Of a stretch of 64,000 nucleotides of DNA, positions 26,150 through 36,800 are shown piece by piece. Position numbers and translations under genes: made by a program. The notes beneath the pieces were generated by a model that was not told the DNA's origin, ran no database searches, and saw only the letters and a list, made by a program, of their open reading frames with translations. Source of the stretch: Acidobacterium sp. S8 (GTDB lineage: Bacteria; Acidobacteriota; Terriglobia; Terriglobales; Acidobacteriaceae); contig NZ_LMUM01000034.1 of assembly GCF_009765985.1 (NCBI RefSeq), positions 698,910 to 762,909 on the forward strand, written 5' to 3'. Position 1 is the first letter of the stretch; every line of letters begins with the position of its first letter.

Positions 26150-26170
26150 AAGTCAGATTCGAAAAATCCC

Positions 26171-26995
26171 TTAGCGGCGGCCCAGATTGATGTCCAGCTG
26201 CACGCCTTTGCCGTTGTAGGTATTCACGGCTGAAAGGGAAAAGAGGCTGGCTTCTCTTGAGCGGTGGCGGAAGACATAATCGCCGATGAGATAGCCGAAG
26301 GTGCTGCCGACGATCACGTCTGAGGGGAAGTGTTCGCGCGAAAGAACACGCGACACCGAGACAGCTGTCGCCAGCGAGTAGACTGTGATCTTCGTAGGTG
26401 TGGTGTCGTACTGACCGGCAATGACGCGGGCGAACGACCATGCGATCATGCAGTGATTCGATGGCATCGATTGGCCATCTGGCCAGGTGCTGGGTCCATG
26501 CGGCCAGAAGCGGCCTGTGCCGTCACCCTGATTAGGACGCTCGCGATCGATGGCGTACTTCAAGCCTTCATTCAGGATCAGCGCGTCAAGCGTTGCCTCG
26601 CCTGCGAGCACGGACGATTCCTGCAGATAATCGTTATGCGTTGCGGCTGCAACAAAATAGCCGACAACGGGCGCGGCGGATGGTCCGTAGAGGCCGACAT
26701 AATCGGAAAACTTTTTGAATTTATCTTCGCGGCTGGGATGCGAGCCCAGCTTGCGCATCATGTTCGCGTCGTAGTCGATGGCGAAACCGGTAGCGACGCC
26801 AAAGGGAGCGATCCAGAGCATGTCCTTTGCGGTGATGCGCAAGGGACTGGTGACGATGCCGGCCTCATCCTGCGCGACATGCGTGATGCAGGGCTTGATG
26901 GAGTGGAGGGTGCAATCGTCATTCGACGCGGATTGCGCAAGCAATCTGCCTGCACAGAAAACAGATAGGACAATTGCCGCGAACCTCGGAAACAT
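26171..26995 (-). CDS. PAP2-superfamily phosphatase
   Basis: 274-residue exported acid-phosphatase/lipid-phosphatase family protein. After a signal peptide (FAAIVLSVFCAGRLLAQ) come the three phosphatase signatures: KYAIDRERP near 160, SMPSNHC near 190 (PSNH instead of the commoner PSGH) and SRVLSREHFPSDV near 230. The ATG at 26995 is preferred to the TTG at 27001. In acidobacteria such proteins may act on lipid or undecaprenyl pyrophosphates; the substrate is unproven. It follows two ADOP permease genes on the same strand. Confidence 0.85.
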   Translation of the reverse strand: MFPRFAAIVLSVFCAGRLLAQSASNDDCTLHSIKPCITHVAQDEAGIVTSPLRITAKDMLWIAPFGVATGFAIDYDANMMRKLGSHPSREDKFKKFSDYVGLYGPSAAPVVGYFVAAATHNDYLQESSVLAGEATLDALILNEGLKYAIDRERPNQGDGTGRFWPHGPSTWPDGQSMPSNHCMIAWSFARVIAGQYDTTPTKITVYSLATAVSVSRVLSREHFPSDVIVGSTFGYLIGDYVFRHRSREASLFSLSAVNTYNGKGVQLDINLGRR

Positions 26996-27069
26996 ACGCA
27001 AACGTTGAGCGTATCACGCCGAAGCTTAAGCCTCTCTTAAGAGCGAGGGTTAGGCTTTCGGCAATTGCT

Positions 27070-29613
27070 CTACTCCGTTCGCAATGCATGCATCGGCTCG
27101 GTATTCGCAGCCCTGCGCGCGGGCACAACGGCAGCAATGAACGCAGCCGTAAGCAGAACCAGCGTCGTGATGACAATGATCAGCGGATCGTACGGCTTAA
27201 TACCATACAGCTGATTCGCCATGGCGCGGCCACCGAGAATCGTTGCGGGTATTCCGATAGCAAGTCCGATGACAACCTGCAGGAACGCGCCCGCCAGGAC
27301 CAGCTTCAGCACTGCGGTACGATCCGCGCCGAGCGCCATGCGAATACCGATCTCGCTCGTGCGCCGCTCGACCGAATACGCCGTCACGCCGTAGAGGCCG
27401 ATCGATGCCAGCACCAGCGCCAGCAATCCGAAGAGCGATGTAAGCTGCGCGATCATTCCCTGCTGGTTGAAATTGTTCTGCACCTGCTCGGCGAAAGTTT
27501 CGAAATCAATCACTGTCAGATTCGGATTCACCTGCGAGATCGCGTGTCTCACCTGCGACTCCAGGCCGGGCACAAAACCGGCTGTGTGCAGCTCAATCGC
27601 ATTCAGCTTGGTGTGGGAGACATTCTCGAAGACTCCCATATCCGGGTCCTGATATTTCACCCACTGCTGCGAAGACAGAAAGAACATGGGCCGGATCTTG
27701 CTCGTCGGCTGCCAGTACTGCGTGTCTTCCGTTACACCAACGATCTCGTAGGTTCCAGAGGTCTTCTGATCGATACCGAAATGCTTGCCGATGGCATTGC
27801 CGTCTTTGAAGAATTTTTTGGCGAATGTTTTATTCACCACCGCAACCGGACGCGTCGCGGAAGTATCCTGATCGGTAAATTCGCGGCCCTGAATCAGCTT
27901 CGTTCCGATCGTGTCGAAATAGCCGGCGCTTGCGCGTACCCATGAAGCGTTGTTCTCATCGCTGCCGGGCTGCGGCGGCGGCTGTCCTTCAAAGTAGACG
28001 CCGGTACCCCAGTTGTCGCCTTCCATCGGGCTGTACAGCGAATAGGCCACGCTCTTCATTCCCGGAATCTCCGCCAGCCCGTCGTGCAGCTGGCGATAAA
28101 ACGCATCCATCTGTTCCGGCTTGTAACCGGCCATTTGCGGATCGATATGCAGGATGTAGCGGTTGCTGGTATCGAAGCCGAATTGCTGATGCTGCATATT
28201 GCGCAGGCTCTGCGTCAGCAGTCCGGCGGCACACAGCAGAACGAGTGAAACCGCTGCCTGCACCACGACCAGAGTTTTCTGGGTAATCGAGCTTCCCTTG
28301 CCTGTTGAACGATTCGCTCCGCGCAGAGCCTCAATCGGATTGGCATGCGCCGTCATCCACGCCGGAGCGACGCCAAAGACAATTCCGGTCACGAGCGAAA
28401 CAGCGAAAGCAAAGGCCAGCACCGGCAACGAAGGTGAAGCATGGATGGGCACATACGTCTTCTGGAAGGCGAGATGCAGGATCAGTTTGGTGCCGCCGTA
28501 AGCAAACGCGAGACTGACGGCGCCGCCAAGCACGGCCAGTACAACGCTTTCCGTCAACGCCTGCCGCACTAACCGTGTGCGGGGTGCGCCGAGCGCTGAA
28601 CGCACGGAGGTCTGCAGCTTGCGAGTGGCCGCGCGCACCAGCATCAGGTTTGCAAGATTCGCGCAGGCAATCAGCAGCACGAAGGACGAGATCCACATCA
28701 GCAGATGCAGGCCATCCTGATACTCATCGCGCATGCGCTGCACGCCGCCGCCACCGGGCACGATGTGCAGTGTCTGTTTCGGAACGAGCGGCTTGGCGCG
28801 CTCGTCCACCTTGCTCTGCGGGCTCAGCAGAAACTGTCGCAACTGCACCTGCATGCGTGATTCGATCTGCTTGATGTTGATGCCCGGATTGGCGCGAGCA
28901 ATCAGGTTGAGCCATTGCATATCGGGCCGGTCGCGCACCGTCATGACGCCATCGATCTGCGGTTCGCTCGATATCGGGAACCAGAAGGACGCGGGATCGC
29001 TTGTCAATCGTTCGCCGTAGTAACCCGGAGGGGTCACGCCGATCATGGTGTAGGGCTGGCCGTTGATGATGAAGCTCGAGCCGATTACCGAAGGATCCTG
29101 CCCGAACTTCTGCTGCCAGGTGCGGAAGCTCATGACCACGACAGGAGCCGCGCCTATCTTATCGTCAGAGGGCTGGAGCAGACGCCCGGCATAGGCGTTG
29201 ATACCAAATGTTTCAAAAGCATTGCCGGAGACGAATTGGCTGACGAAGCTCTCAGCGGGATGATCGCTGGTCTGCCGCCGCACACTTACCTGATCCGCGC
29301 CGGCCTGGAAGGCCGCCATCTGCGGGAACTCGGGATTGTTATCGCGGAAGACCTTGTACTGCTCATAGGAAAAGAGCGACCATTCGTCCTGCATGCCACC
29401 GTTGATGCAGCAGTTCTCGTTATTGCCAATGCGCCACAGGTCTTCGGGCTTCGTCACAGGCAGCGACTTCAACAGCACGGCATGCACCAACGTAAAGATC
29501 GCCGTCGTCGCACCAATACCGAGCGCCAGCGTCAGAACCGCTGTCGCTGTGAATCCCGGAGCCTTGCGGAACTGCCGCATGGCATAACGAATATCTTCAA
29601 GAATTGCCTGCAT
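27070..29613 (-). CDS. ADOP-type ABC transporter permease (MacB/FtsX-like)
   Basis: 847-residue orphan permease of the acidobacterial duplicated type. It starts ILEDIRYAMRQFRKAPGFTATAVLTLALGIG, the family's N-terminal signature and first membrane segment. A MacB-like periplasmic core domain follows (about 50-270), then three membrane segments near 310-450, a second periplasmic domain (about 480-680) and a C-terminal FtsX group (about 720-845, YSVERRTSEIGIRMALGA). AGGAG lies six bases before the ATG. No ATPase gene is nearby. Proteins of this type are presumed to couple to a distant MacB-like ATPase for efflux or lipoprotein handling. Confidence 0.9.
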   Translation of the reverse strand: MQAILEDIRYAMRQFRKAPGFTATAVLTLALGIGATTAIFTLVHAVLLKSLPVTKPEDLWRIGNNENCCINGGMQDEWSLFSYEQYKVFRDNNPEFPQMAAFQAGADQVSVRRQTSDHPAESFVSQFVSGNAFETFGINAYAGRLLQPSDDKIGAAPVVVMSFRTWQQKFGQDPSVIGSSFIINGQPYTMIGVTPPGYYGERLTSDPASFWFPISSEPQIDGVMTVRDRPDMQWLNLIARANPGINIKQIESRMQVQLRQFLLSPQSKVDERAKPLVPKQTLHIVPGGGGVQRMRDEYQDGLHLLMWISSFVLLIACANLANLMLVRAATRKLQTSVRSALGAPRTRLVRQALTESVVLAVLGGAVSLAFAYGGTKLILHLAFQKTYVPIHASPSLPVLAFAFAVSLVTGIVFGVAPAWMTAHANPIEALRGANRSTGKGSSITQKTLVVVQAAVSLVLLCAAGLLTQSLRNMQHQQFGFDTSNRYILHIDPQMAGYKPEQMDAFYRQLHDGLAEIPGMKSVAYSLYSPMEGDNWGTGVYFEGQPPPQPGSDENNASWVRASAGYFDTIGTKLIQGREFTDQDTSATRPVAVVNKTFAKKFFKDGNAIGKHFGIDQKTSGTYEIVGVTEDTQYWQPTSKIRPMFFLSSQQWVKYQDPDMGVFENVSHTKLNAIELHTAGFVPGLESQVRHAISQVNPNLTVIDFETFAEQVQNNFNQQGMIAQLTSLFGLLALVLASIGLYGVTAYSVERRTSEIGIRMALGADRTAVLKLVLAGAFLQVVIGLAIGIPATILGGRAMANQLYGIKPYDPLIIVITTLVLLTAAFIAAVVPARRAANTEPMHALRTE

Positions 29614-29770
29614 GCCATCTCCTACGATGGAAATAAGTTCATGGTTCCGAAAAAATCCCTTTCAGAAGCTGTCATCCTCGGCGAAGTGCCGAAGGCGCGC
29701 AATCGAAGAGTATGCGAAGGAACCTGTTTTTTTCGTGAATCAGATCACTTGCTGTAGTTATGAGCCGCCG

Positions 29771-29844
29771 TTCTTTTTGAGCCGCAGGCGAAGAATTCTT
29801 AACCAAGATGGCTGGAGATTCTTCGCCTGCGGCTCAGAATGACG
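29771..29844. repeat. Inverted repeat of the GTCATTCTGAG family between the ADOP genes
   Basis: TTTTTGAGCCGCAGGCGAAG is mirrored by CTTCGCCTGCGGCTCAGAAT about 40 bases on, giving a long hairpin between two genes on the minus strand. It could attenuate read-through between them. Confidence 0.8.
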
Positions 29845-29888
29845 ACTTATCTCTACACCTGCAGCAAGTTTATCTTCATGCAACTGCA

Positions 29889-32318
29889 TCACTCATTGCG
29901 CAACGTCGTCGCCGGATCGACGGAAGCCGCCCGCCGTGCCGGAAGCAGGCCCGCCACGCTGCCAATCGTTAGCAGCGCTGCCACCGCAATAGCCAATGAT
30001 GACACCACTCCATTGCCAAAGTCTGCGAACTGCTGGCGGAGCATCTCCGTCGCCAGCATCGACATGGCAATACCGATGACGAGCCCGATACCAACCCAGG
30101 CGAGCGCGCCTTTCATCACCAGGCTCACCACCTGGAGTCGCTGCGCGCCGAGCGCCATGCGGATGCCGATCTCGTTCGTGCGCTGCGCCGTCACATAGCT
30201 GATGAGTCCGTAGATGCCGACCAGAGCCAGCACGAGTGCCAGTCCGGCAAAGGCCGTCAGCAGCCACACGATCAGTTTGCGCGGAGCCAGCGAGGCATTC
30301 ACGGCAGCTTCGAGCGTTCCCGTATCGGCTACCGTTTGCGAGGGATCGATACCTGCGACCGCACGCTTGAGTCCGCTAATCATCCCCGCTGCATCGCCGT
30401 CAGTGCGCACGACGAAGATAGCCCGATCGTTCGTTCCCTGCGCATAGGGATAGTAGCGCATGCCGTCGCTGGTATCTTCTTCAAGCGAACTTACACGTAT
30501 ATCGCCCACAACTCCGATCACCTCGGACCACTGCTTGCCGTCGTCGAAGCGCAGATGCTGTCCGATTGGATTCTGGTTTGGCCAGTATTTATGCGCCAGT
30601 CGCTGGTCGATTACCACGACCGGCTGCGTGTTGCTGCGATCCTCGTCGCTGACCCAGCGGCCTGCCACCAGCGGAATCTGCATGACCTTCAAATAGTTCG
30701 CAGTGGCAAAACTCAGCTGGCTGTGCGGTCCTGGATCAGTCGTGCTTCTTGGCCTTCCTTCGATATTGAACGAGTTTGCGCTGCTTCCATCTGTAAACGG
30801 CAAAAAGGTGATCGCAGCAGCAGCTTTCACTCCCGGCTGCGCGCTCAGATTATCGAGCACGGAAGAAACAAACGTACCCTGCCGCTGCTGATCTTCCTTG
30901 TAAGCTTGTCCGGAATAAAACACTTTGCCTTCCGCCACACCCTGCGGATTGAAGCCCGGATTCACCTGCTGCAACTGTTGCAGGCTGGCGAGGAAAAGCC
31001 CGGTCCCTGTCAGCAACATGAATGCCAGCGCCACTTCGGCGATGACGAAAACGCTGCGCATCCTCTGCTTGTCTACCGATGCGGTCGCGCTCCTGCCGCC
31101 TTCATGCAATTCAAGCTTCTTCTGCGCGCTGACAATCTTCGCCGCTGGAGCCAGCCCGGCAATGAGTGCCGTTAATATGCCGATGCCCGCAGTAAACGCC
31201 AGTACGCCGAAAGACGTTTGCACCGTATAGCCTTCCGCCATGCTCTGCGGAACCATCCACAGCAGCATGCGTCCAAAGACAGGGCCAAGGGCGATGCCGA
31301 TGATTGTCGCCATCGACGCCAGCATTAACGTCTCCGTCATCATCTGGCGCACCAGCCGCCACGCATTTGCGCCGAGCGCGGTGCGAATCGCGAACTCGCG
31401 AGTGCGGGTCGACGACCGCGCCAGAAATAAACCGGCAACGTTCGCCGAGGCAATCAGCAGCACCAGCACCACTACTCCGAACAGCACATAGAGCGGCTTG
31501 CGTAGCGGTCCCGCTGCAAATTCAGTCAGCGAGGTTGCAGTCATTCCCCATCGTGCGCTGCCACCAAAACCGCCAGATCCTTTGCGCAGAACTTCTTCGT
31601 GGCTCTTAGCCACCAGCCCGGCGTTCAACTGTTCCACGCTCACGCCCGGCTTTAACCGAAGCGCGGCGTTATACGATTCGTTAAAGCGATTCCCATCGTC
31701 ATACGCGTCTGGCGCGAGTCCCATCGGAATCCACATATCTTTGTCGCGCGGCCAGTCGAAATCACTGCGCATCACGCCAATCACTCGATACGGCTTCTGA
31801 TCGAGCACTACGCTCTGGCCAATCACATTGCGGTCGCCGCCGAAGACGCGACGCCACGCGGCATAGCTGAGCACCACAACCTGATTCGCACCCGCATGAT
31901 CTTCTTCCGGCGCAAAGGTGCGGCCCAGAATCGGCTTGGCGCCAAATACCTGGAACCACTGCCATGTGACGCGATCTGCGTTGAAATGCTCGGTCACGCC
32001 ATCGTGGACAAGGTTCATGCTGTCGCCCTCTTCGAGCGCAGCAGCATCCACCTGATTCTTCATCGAGGCAGCATCGGCAAAGTCCGGAACCGAGACCACG
32101 GGAAAATCGAGGCCCAGCTGCTTGTACTCGGTGCGCATCACCGCGACGCGCTCTGGCGCGTCCACACCCGAGGGATGCATCAGTACGGCATGAATCACAC
32201 TAAAGATTGCTGTATTTGCCCCGATGCCAAGCGCAAGCGTCACAATTGCCGTTGCCGCAAATCCAGGAGCCTTGCCTATCTGACGCAGCGCGAACCGCAG
32301 ATCCTCGAAGAAAGCCAT
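29889..32318 (-). CDS. ADOP-type ABC transporter permease (MacB/FtsX-like), second copy
   Basis: 809-residue paralogue of the preceding permease: FFEDLRFALRQIGKAPGFAATAIVTLALGIG at the N-terminus, a MacB-like periplasmic core (about 50-260), a middle group of membrane segments, a second periplasmic domain and the C-terminal YVTAQRTNEIGIRMALGAQ FtsX segment. GGAGGG lies six bases ahead of the ATG. The two copies differ greatly in periplasmic sequence, which suggests different cargo. It lies upstream of the other ADOP gene with a repeat hairpin between them. Confidence 0.9.
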   Translation of the reverse strand: MAFFEDLRFALRQIGKAPGFAATAIVTLALGIGANTAIFSVIHAVLMHPSGVDAPERVAVMRTEYKQLGLDFPVVSVPDFADAASMKNQVDAAALEEGDSMNLVHDGVTEHFNADRVTWQWFQVFGAKPILGRTFAPEEDHAGANQVVVLSYAAWRRVFGGDRNVIGQSVVLDQKPYRVIGVMRSDFDWPRDKDMWIPMGLAPDAYDDGNRFNESYNAALRLKPGVSVEQLNAGLVAKSHEEVLRKGSGGFGGSARWGMTATSLTEFAAGPLRKPLYVLFGVVVLVLLIASANVAGLFLARSSTRTREFAIRTALGANAWRLVRQMMTETLMLASMATIIGIALGPVFGRMLLWMVPQSMAEGYTVQTSFGVLAFTAGIGILTALIAGLAPAAKIVSAQKKLELHEGGRSATASVDKQRMRSVFVIAEVALAFMLLTGTGLFLASLQQLQQVNPGFNPQGVAEGKVFYSGQAYKEDQQRQGTFVSSVLDNLSAQPGVKAAAAITFLPFTDGSSANSFNIEGRPRSTTDPGPHSQLSFATANYLKVMQIPLVAGRWVSDEDRSNTQPVVVIDQRLAHKYWPNQNPIGQHLRFDDGKQWSEVIGVVGDIRVSSLEEDTSDGMRYYPYAQGTNDRAIFVVRTDGDAAGMISGLKRAVAGIDPSQTVADTGTLEAAVNASLAPRKLIVWLLTAFAGLALVLALVGIYGLISYVTAQRTNEIGIRMALGAQRLQVVSLVMKGALAWVGIGLVIGIAMSMLATEMLRQQFADFGNGVVSSLAIAVAALLTIGSVAGLLPARRAASVDPATTLRNE

Positions 32319-32494
32319 GCTTGTCCCTCCGGCAATTTACTCGCACATGGAGTGCCACACACCGAAAGTCAGCATATCTCATTGAAAATGGGTGGATTTG
32401 CTTGCTCAGATGAACCCTTAGGCAGCTAAGATCCTGTCCGAATCTGGACGAAGCTGTTCATTTTCGGGCATAACAAATTTGATATCGAGATCTT

Positions 32495-33655
32495 TCACCA
32501 AACAGGTGGCGGTTCGGTCAAAGGAGGCAGCTCAGGCAAAGGCGGTTCTGTGTGGACCGCAACGAGATTCTCATCCGGCGGCTCCAGTCGATTCCCCAAC
32601 TCCCGATACCGCGAGCCGAAGAAATATGCTGCATACGATTGTTTGAAGACTGCCGCGGTTCCGTAAACCGCCGCCATCGCGAGCAGATAAATTACCAATA
32701 ATACGAGTGTCATTACCCCGACAATCACTACAAAGGCGATCTGCAGTCCGATTCCGCCATGCCACAAGGCGTGATACAACCCGAAGCCAACCGCCAGACC
32801 GGCGACGGCGGCCACCATCAGGGCGATGAACACAACCAACATCAGTACCCAGCTGATACCGATGGATACGACGAATCGAAGTAGTAGATAGACGAGAAGT
32901 TGTCCCGGCTCTGCCCGGAACAGATTGAAGAACCTGCCCAGCGCGCCCTCGATCGGAGCGTCTTCGATCGCCATCGGGGGCAACACAAAATCCTGCAGAA
33001 TGGCGTCAATTACCACCCAAACCAGCGCCAGCAATAAGCAAATGCCAAGAAAAGGAAGCATCTGCGCAAATATCGGCCAGGGATTGGAATTCGCAGCTTG
33101 CGCCCCTGCAGTCTTTAGCGTCTTCAAAAGGTGGACGACAAATGGCCCCGTACTAATGGCTGCCAGAATCAGAAATATGAACGATGTCAGCAGCATGACG
33201 CCGAAATACCGCCATGTTTGCCGCCCGTATTTTCTCCATGCCTCGCGCACTCGGCCCTGCCGGTATACCACCAGATCAAACAGGGTAAAACGCAGGCGGC
33301 AGAAGAGATACGTTGCCACCACCCAGATAACAAGCCCGATCAGCAGCATGATCGCGAAGATGGCAAAGATAGCCACTCCGCTAACTCCCCCGGCGAGCGA
33401 TCCTATGCCTGCTCCGGTCGGGACCGGATCGACGGAGCCAAAGTTCATCCGACCCGGATGCCGCATGGCCGCGCCTCCGGCCATCTGCGCGCCCTGCATC
33501 GGATACGAGATGATGACCGAATAGAAACTCGGCTGCGTCAACGCTGCAACCAGCGCAATCTTCAAGAAGAATCCCAGCCGGAAGGGCGCGGCCATCACAA
33601 GGCGCGCTCTCCGGAAGGCAGGTCCCAGGGCATCGGCGGCGGAAAGCATCTTCAT
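32495..33655 (-). CDS. Polytopic membrane protein of unknown function
   Basis: 386 residues from the ATG at 33655 (the track start at 33694 adds an unlikely 13-residue Arg-rich leader). About six or seven hydrophobic segments are seen, for example LGFFLKIALVAALT, GVAIFAIFAIMLLIGLVIWVV, FGVMLLTSFIFLILAAI and IAFVVIVGVMTLVLLVIYLLA. The C-terminus is Pro/Glu-rich (PPLPELPPLTEPPPVW). The layout resembles membrane domains found in many acidobacterial and actinobacterial proteins of unknown role. I do not recognise a function. Gene 32318 starts 176 bases downstream. Confidence 0.75.
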   Translation of the reverse strand: MKMLSAADALGPAFRRARLVMAAPFRLGFFLKIALVAALTQPSFYSVIISYPMQGAQMAGGAAMRHPGRMNFGSVDPVPTGAGIGSLAGGVSGVAIFAIFAIMLLIGLVIWVVATYLFCRLRFTLFDLVVYRQGRVREAWRKYGRQTWRYFGVMLLTSFIFLILAAISTGPFVVHLLKTLKTAGAQAANSNPWPIFAQMLPFLGICLLLALVWVVIDAILQDFVLPPMAIEDAPIEGALGRFFNLFRAEPGQLLVYLLLRFVVSIGISWVLMLVVFIALMVAAVAGLAVGFGLYHALWHGGIGLQIAFVVIVGVMTLVLLVIYLLAMAAVYGTAAVFKQSYAAYFFGSRYRELGNRLEPPDENLVAVHTEPPLPELPPLTEPPPVW

Positions 33656-33765
33656 GCGTGCCCTGAGGGTACGGTATCCGCCCGCGCGCCGCAATACCGA
33701 TCGTCGTGTTGTTAATTCCTACAATATTCACACTCCACCATTTGATCGATATTGCATAGTTTCTC

Positions 33766-33795
33766 TTGACAACTATTCGGCAGAGTCACTACATT
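33766..33795 (+). promoter_or_regulatory. Sigma70-type promoter before the first Oar-like receptor
   Basis: A perfect -35 TTGACA at 33766 is followed, 18 bases later, by TACATT (four of six -10 matches). Transcription would start near 33802, giving a leader of about 95 bases that ends in the GAGGAG ribosome-binding site of the receptor gene. Confidence 0.45.
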
Positions 33796-33897
33796 TCGGC
33801 CTCGAAGTTGGTATCGATTCCAAGGCACGTACAGAACGACGAGTAGCGGTTCCACCCAAGCTTGAAATTGCAGCACTTTTTCTGAGGAGAAGGTTTC

Positions 33898-36800
33898 ATG
33901 CTCATTCGATGGAGGCTGTTCATCTTTCTATCCCTGGGGCTGCTTCTAGCCCCTTTGGCGCAAGCTCAATCTGACAACGCATCCATTTCCGGCACGATCA
34001 CGGATTCAGCAGGCGCAGTGTTGCCTCGCGCGACTGTCACTATCCGCAATGAAGCCACCACCGAAGTTCGCTCAGCAACTTCCAACGATGGTGGCTTCTA
34101 CACCGTAACGAATCTCGCTCCCGGCACCTACACCGTGCGCATTGAAGCCCAGGGCTTTGAAAGCTATGTGCAGAGCCACGCACATCTGGACCCGAGCATA
34201 GGTCTGCGTATCGATGCCAATCTGCGCATCGGCAGCTCGGCGACGACTGTTAACGTCGTGGCCAATGCCAACGTTGTGCAGACGCAGACGGCAGCTGTGG
34301 GCCAGCTCGTAACCCAGCAGCAGGTGCAGGCCATTCAGCTGAACGGCCGCAATCCGATGTACCTGGCTCAACTCGAACCCGGCGTGCGCCGCAGCTCATC
34401 GATCTCGAACTTTAACTTCGGTCTCGACAATGGCATCAACATCAACGGTTCCAACAGCCGTGAAAACGGCATGACCTTTGACGGCGCTCCCATGGTACGC
34501 AGCCGCGGCAACGGCACCAGCATTGGCGTGGCAGATACCGATTCGACGTCTGAAATGCAGGTACTCACCGCTGCTTATCCGGCGGAATATGGGCGCGCCT
34601 CCGGCGGCATCATACGTATCGTCCCGAAGAGCGGTACCAGCGACTTCCACGGAGCCGCCTTCGAATACCTGCGCAACTCCTTCCTCAACGCGAATACCTG
34701 GAGCCGCAAGTTATCCACCGACCCGTCGATTTACGGTCACCCGCCGGCGTTCCGGTTTAATCAGTTCGGCTGGAATTTTAACGGGCCGGTCTGGATTCCC
34801 GGAGTACACTTCAACACGAACAAGAACAAGCTTTTCTTCCTTGCCGGGCAGGAGTGGATTCGCTACCGCCACGTCGATACGGATACCCGCAAAGTGCCCA
34901 CAGCGCTGATGCGCGGCGGTGACTTCAGCGAGCTTCTCAACCCATCGAATATCTTCTACGGCAAAGCCATCCAGCTGGTGAATCCAACCACTGGAGCTCC
35001 TTACCCTGGAAATATCATTCCGCCGGACCAGCTCAGCGCTAACGGTCTGGCGTTGCTCAATGCCTACCCTGCGCCGAATGCCGCCAACCCGACGTATAAC
35101 TGGATCGACGCGGCCATTTATCCGGAAGATCAGCGAAAAGATACGCTCGTCGTCGACTATCTTCCTTCCGATAGCCATCACATCCGTTTCTCGCTGCTGA
35201 ACTACAACTACGACAGCGTCTCGCCGCACTACGGCAACTTCAACCGCACGCCGCAGGTATGGCATCGTCCCAATCAGGTCGCCGTCTTCCACTACACTTG
35301 GACCGTCAGCCCGACCATGGTCAACGAGGCTTACGTTTCAGGAAGCGCGGACCACGTAAGAATCGGCATCGATCTCAGCAGCGGGCTTTACAACCGAACA
35401 AATTACGGCATCAACTATCCATATCTCTTCCCGGGCGGCGATAAGGAAATCCCGGATAAGATTCCCACCATCCAGATTGCCAACTTCGACACCCTCGACG
35501 GTGGTCCGTACCCCTCACATTCCGGCGGCGTAGTGTGGGATTTTGCCGACAGCCTCACGAAAATCATTGGCAATCACACCCTCAAGGCTGGTGTTCTTTA
35601 TGAGCGCGAGAGCCAGAACGACTTCGACCAGATCAACGTAAGCTCCACCACTCCAGGCGCCACTAATAACCAGAACGGTTTCTTCACCTTTACCGATACG
35701 CGCGGCGGCAATCCTTCATCGAACGCCGGCGTCGGAAACACTGCCCTGGGTCTGTTCGACACCTACGGTGAAATCGGCGTTCGCGCCTACACCATCTTCC
35801 TCGCCAACATGTACGAATACTTTGTTCAGGACACATGGCGCGCCAAGCCCAACCTCGTCATTGAATACGGCCTCCGCCACAGCATCATGCAGCCCTACTA
35901 CGCCCGGTGGGGAAATCTCTCTGTCTTCTCGCCTGCTACTTATGATCCGTCGACTGCGCCTACTGTCGATCCCACCACGGGATTCGTCTCCGGCAGCAAC
36001 CTCTATGACGGCATCGTGATCCCCGGCAGCAGCTTTCCCAGCGAAGCCAAAGGACACGTGCCCGATGACATCCTGAATGGGCAGTACAACAATCTCTTTC
36101 ACGGATTCGATCGCGGCTATAACCCCACGGTCTGGACCAACATTCAGCCGCGTGTCGGCATCACTTACTCGCTCGACTCGAGGACCGTCATCCGCGCCGG
36201 AGCAGGCCGCTACTTCGACCGCCTCGGTGTGAGTGACAGCGTTCACCTCGGCGGAAACCCGCCATTCCAGCCGTCGGCAACCGTCAGCTACGGCGCGGTG
36301 AATGATCCCGGCGGCATCGGAGCCAACAACTACCCGATTAACATGACGTCCTATGCTTACCATTTCCCTTCACCGGAAGCATGGTCGTGGACATTCACCA
36401 CCGAGCATGAATTTTCCGGCTTGGGCGTCTTTACCCTCGGCTACGTGGGACGGCACGGACTTCACCTGCAGCATCTGGAAAATATCAACCAGCTGGTCGC
36501 AGGAACCCGGCAGGCAAATCCGGACATTGCGAAGCCTGACGCGCTGCGTCCCTTCCAGGGGTTCTCGGTCATCCAGCAGCAAACCAACGACGGCATCTCG
36601 ATGTACCACGGTCTGCAGGCGAACCTGAAACGCCGTGTCACTCACGGACTGATGTTCGGCGTTGCTTACACCTGGTCGAAGAGCACGGATACCGCTTCCG
36701 ACGCCGGCACCAATATCCCCAATTACTACGATCCGAAGGAATTCTACGGCCCCAGCGACTATGACACTCGCCACATCCTCGTCATTAACTACGTCTGGGA

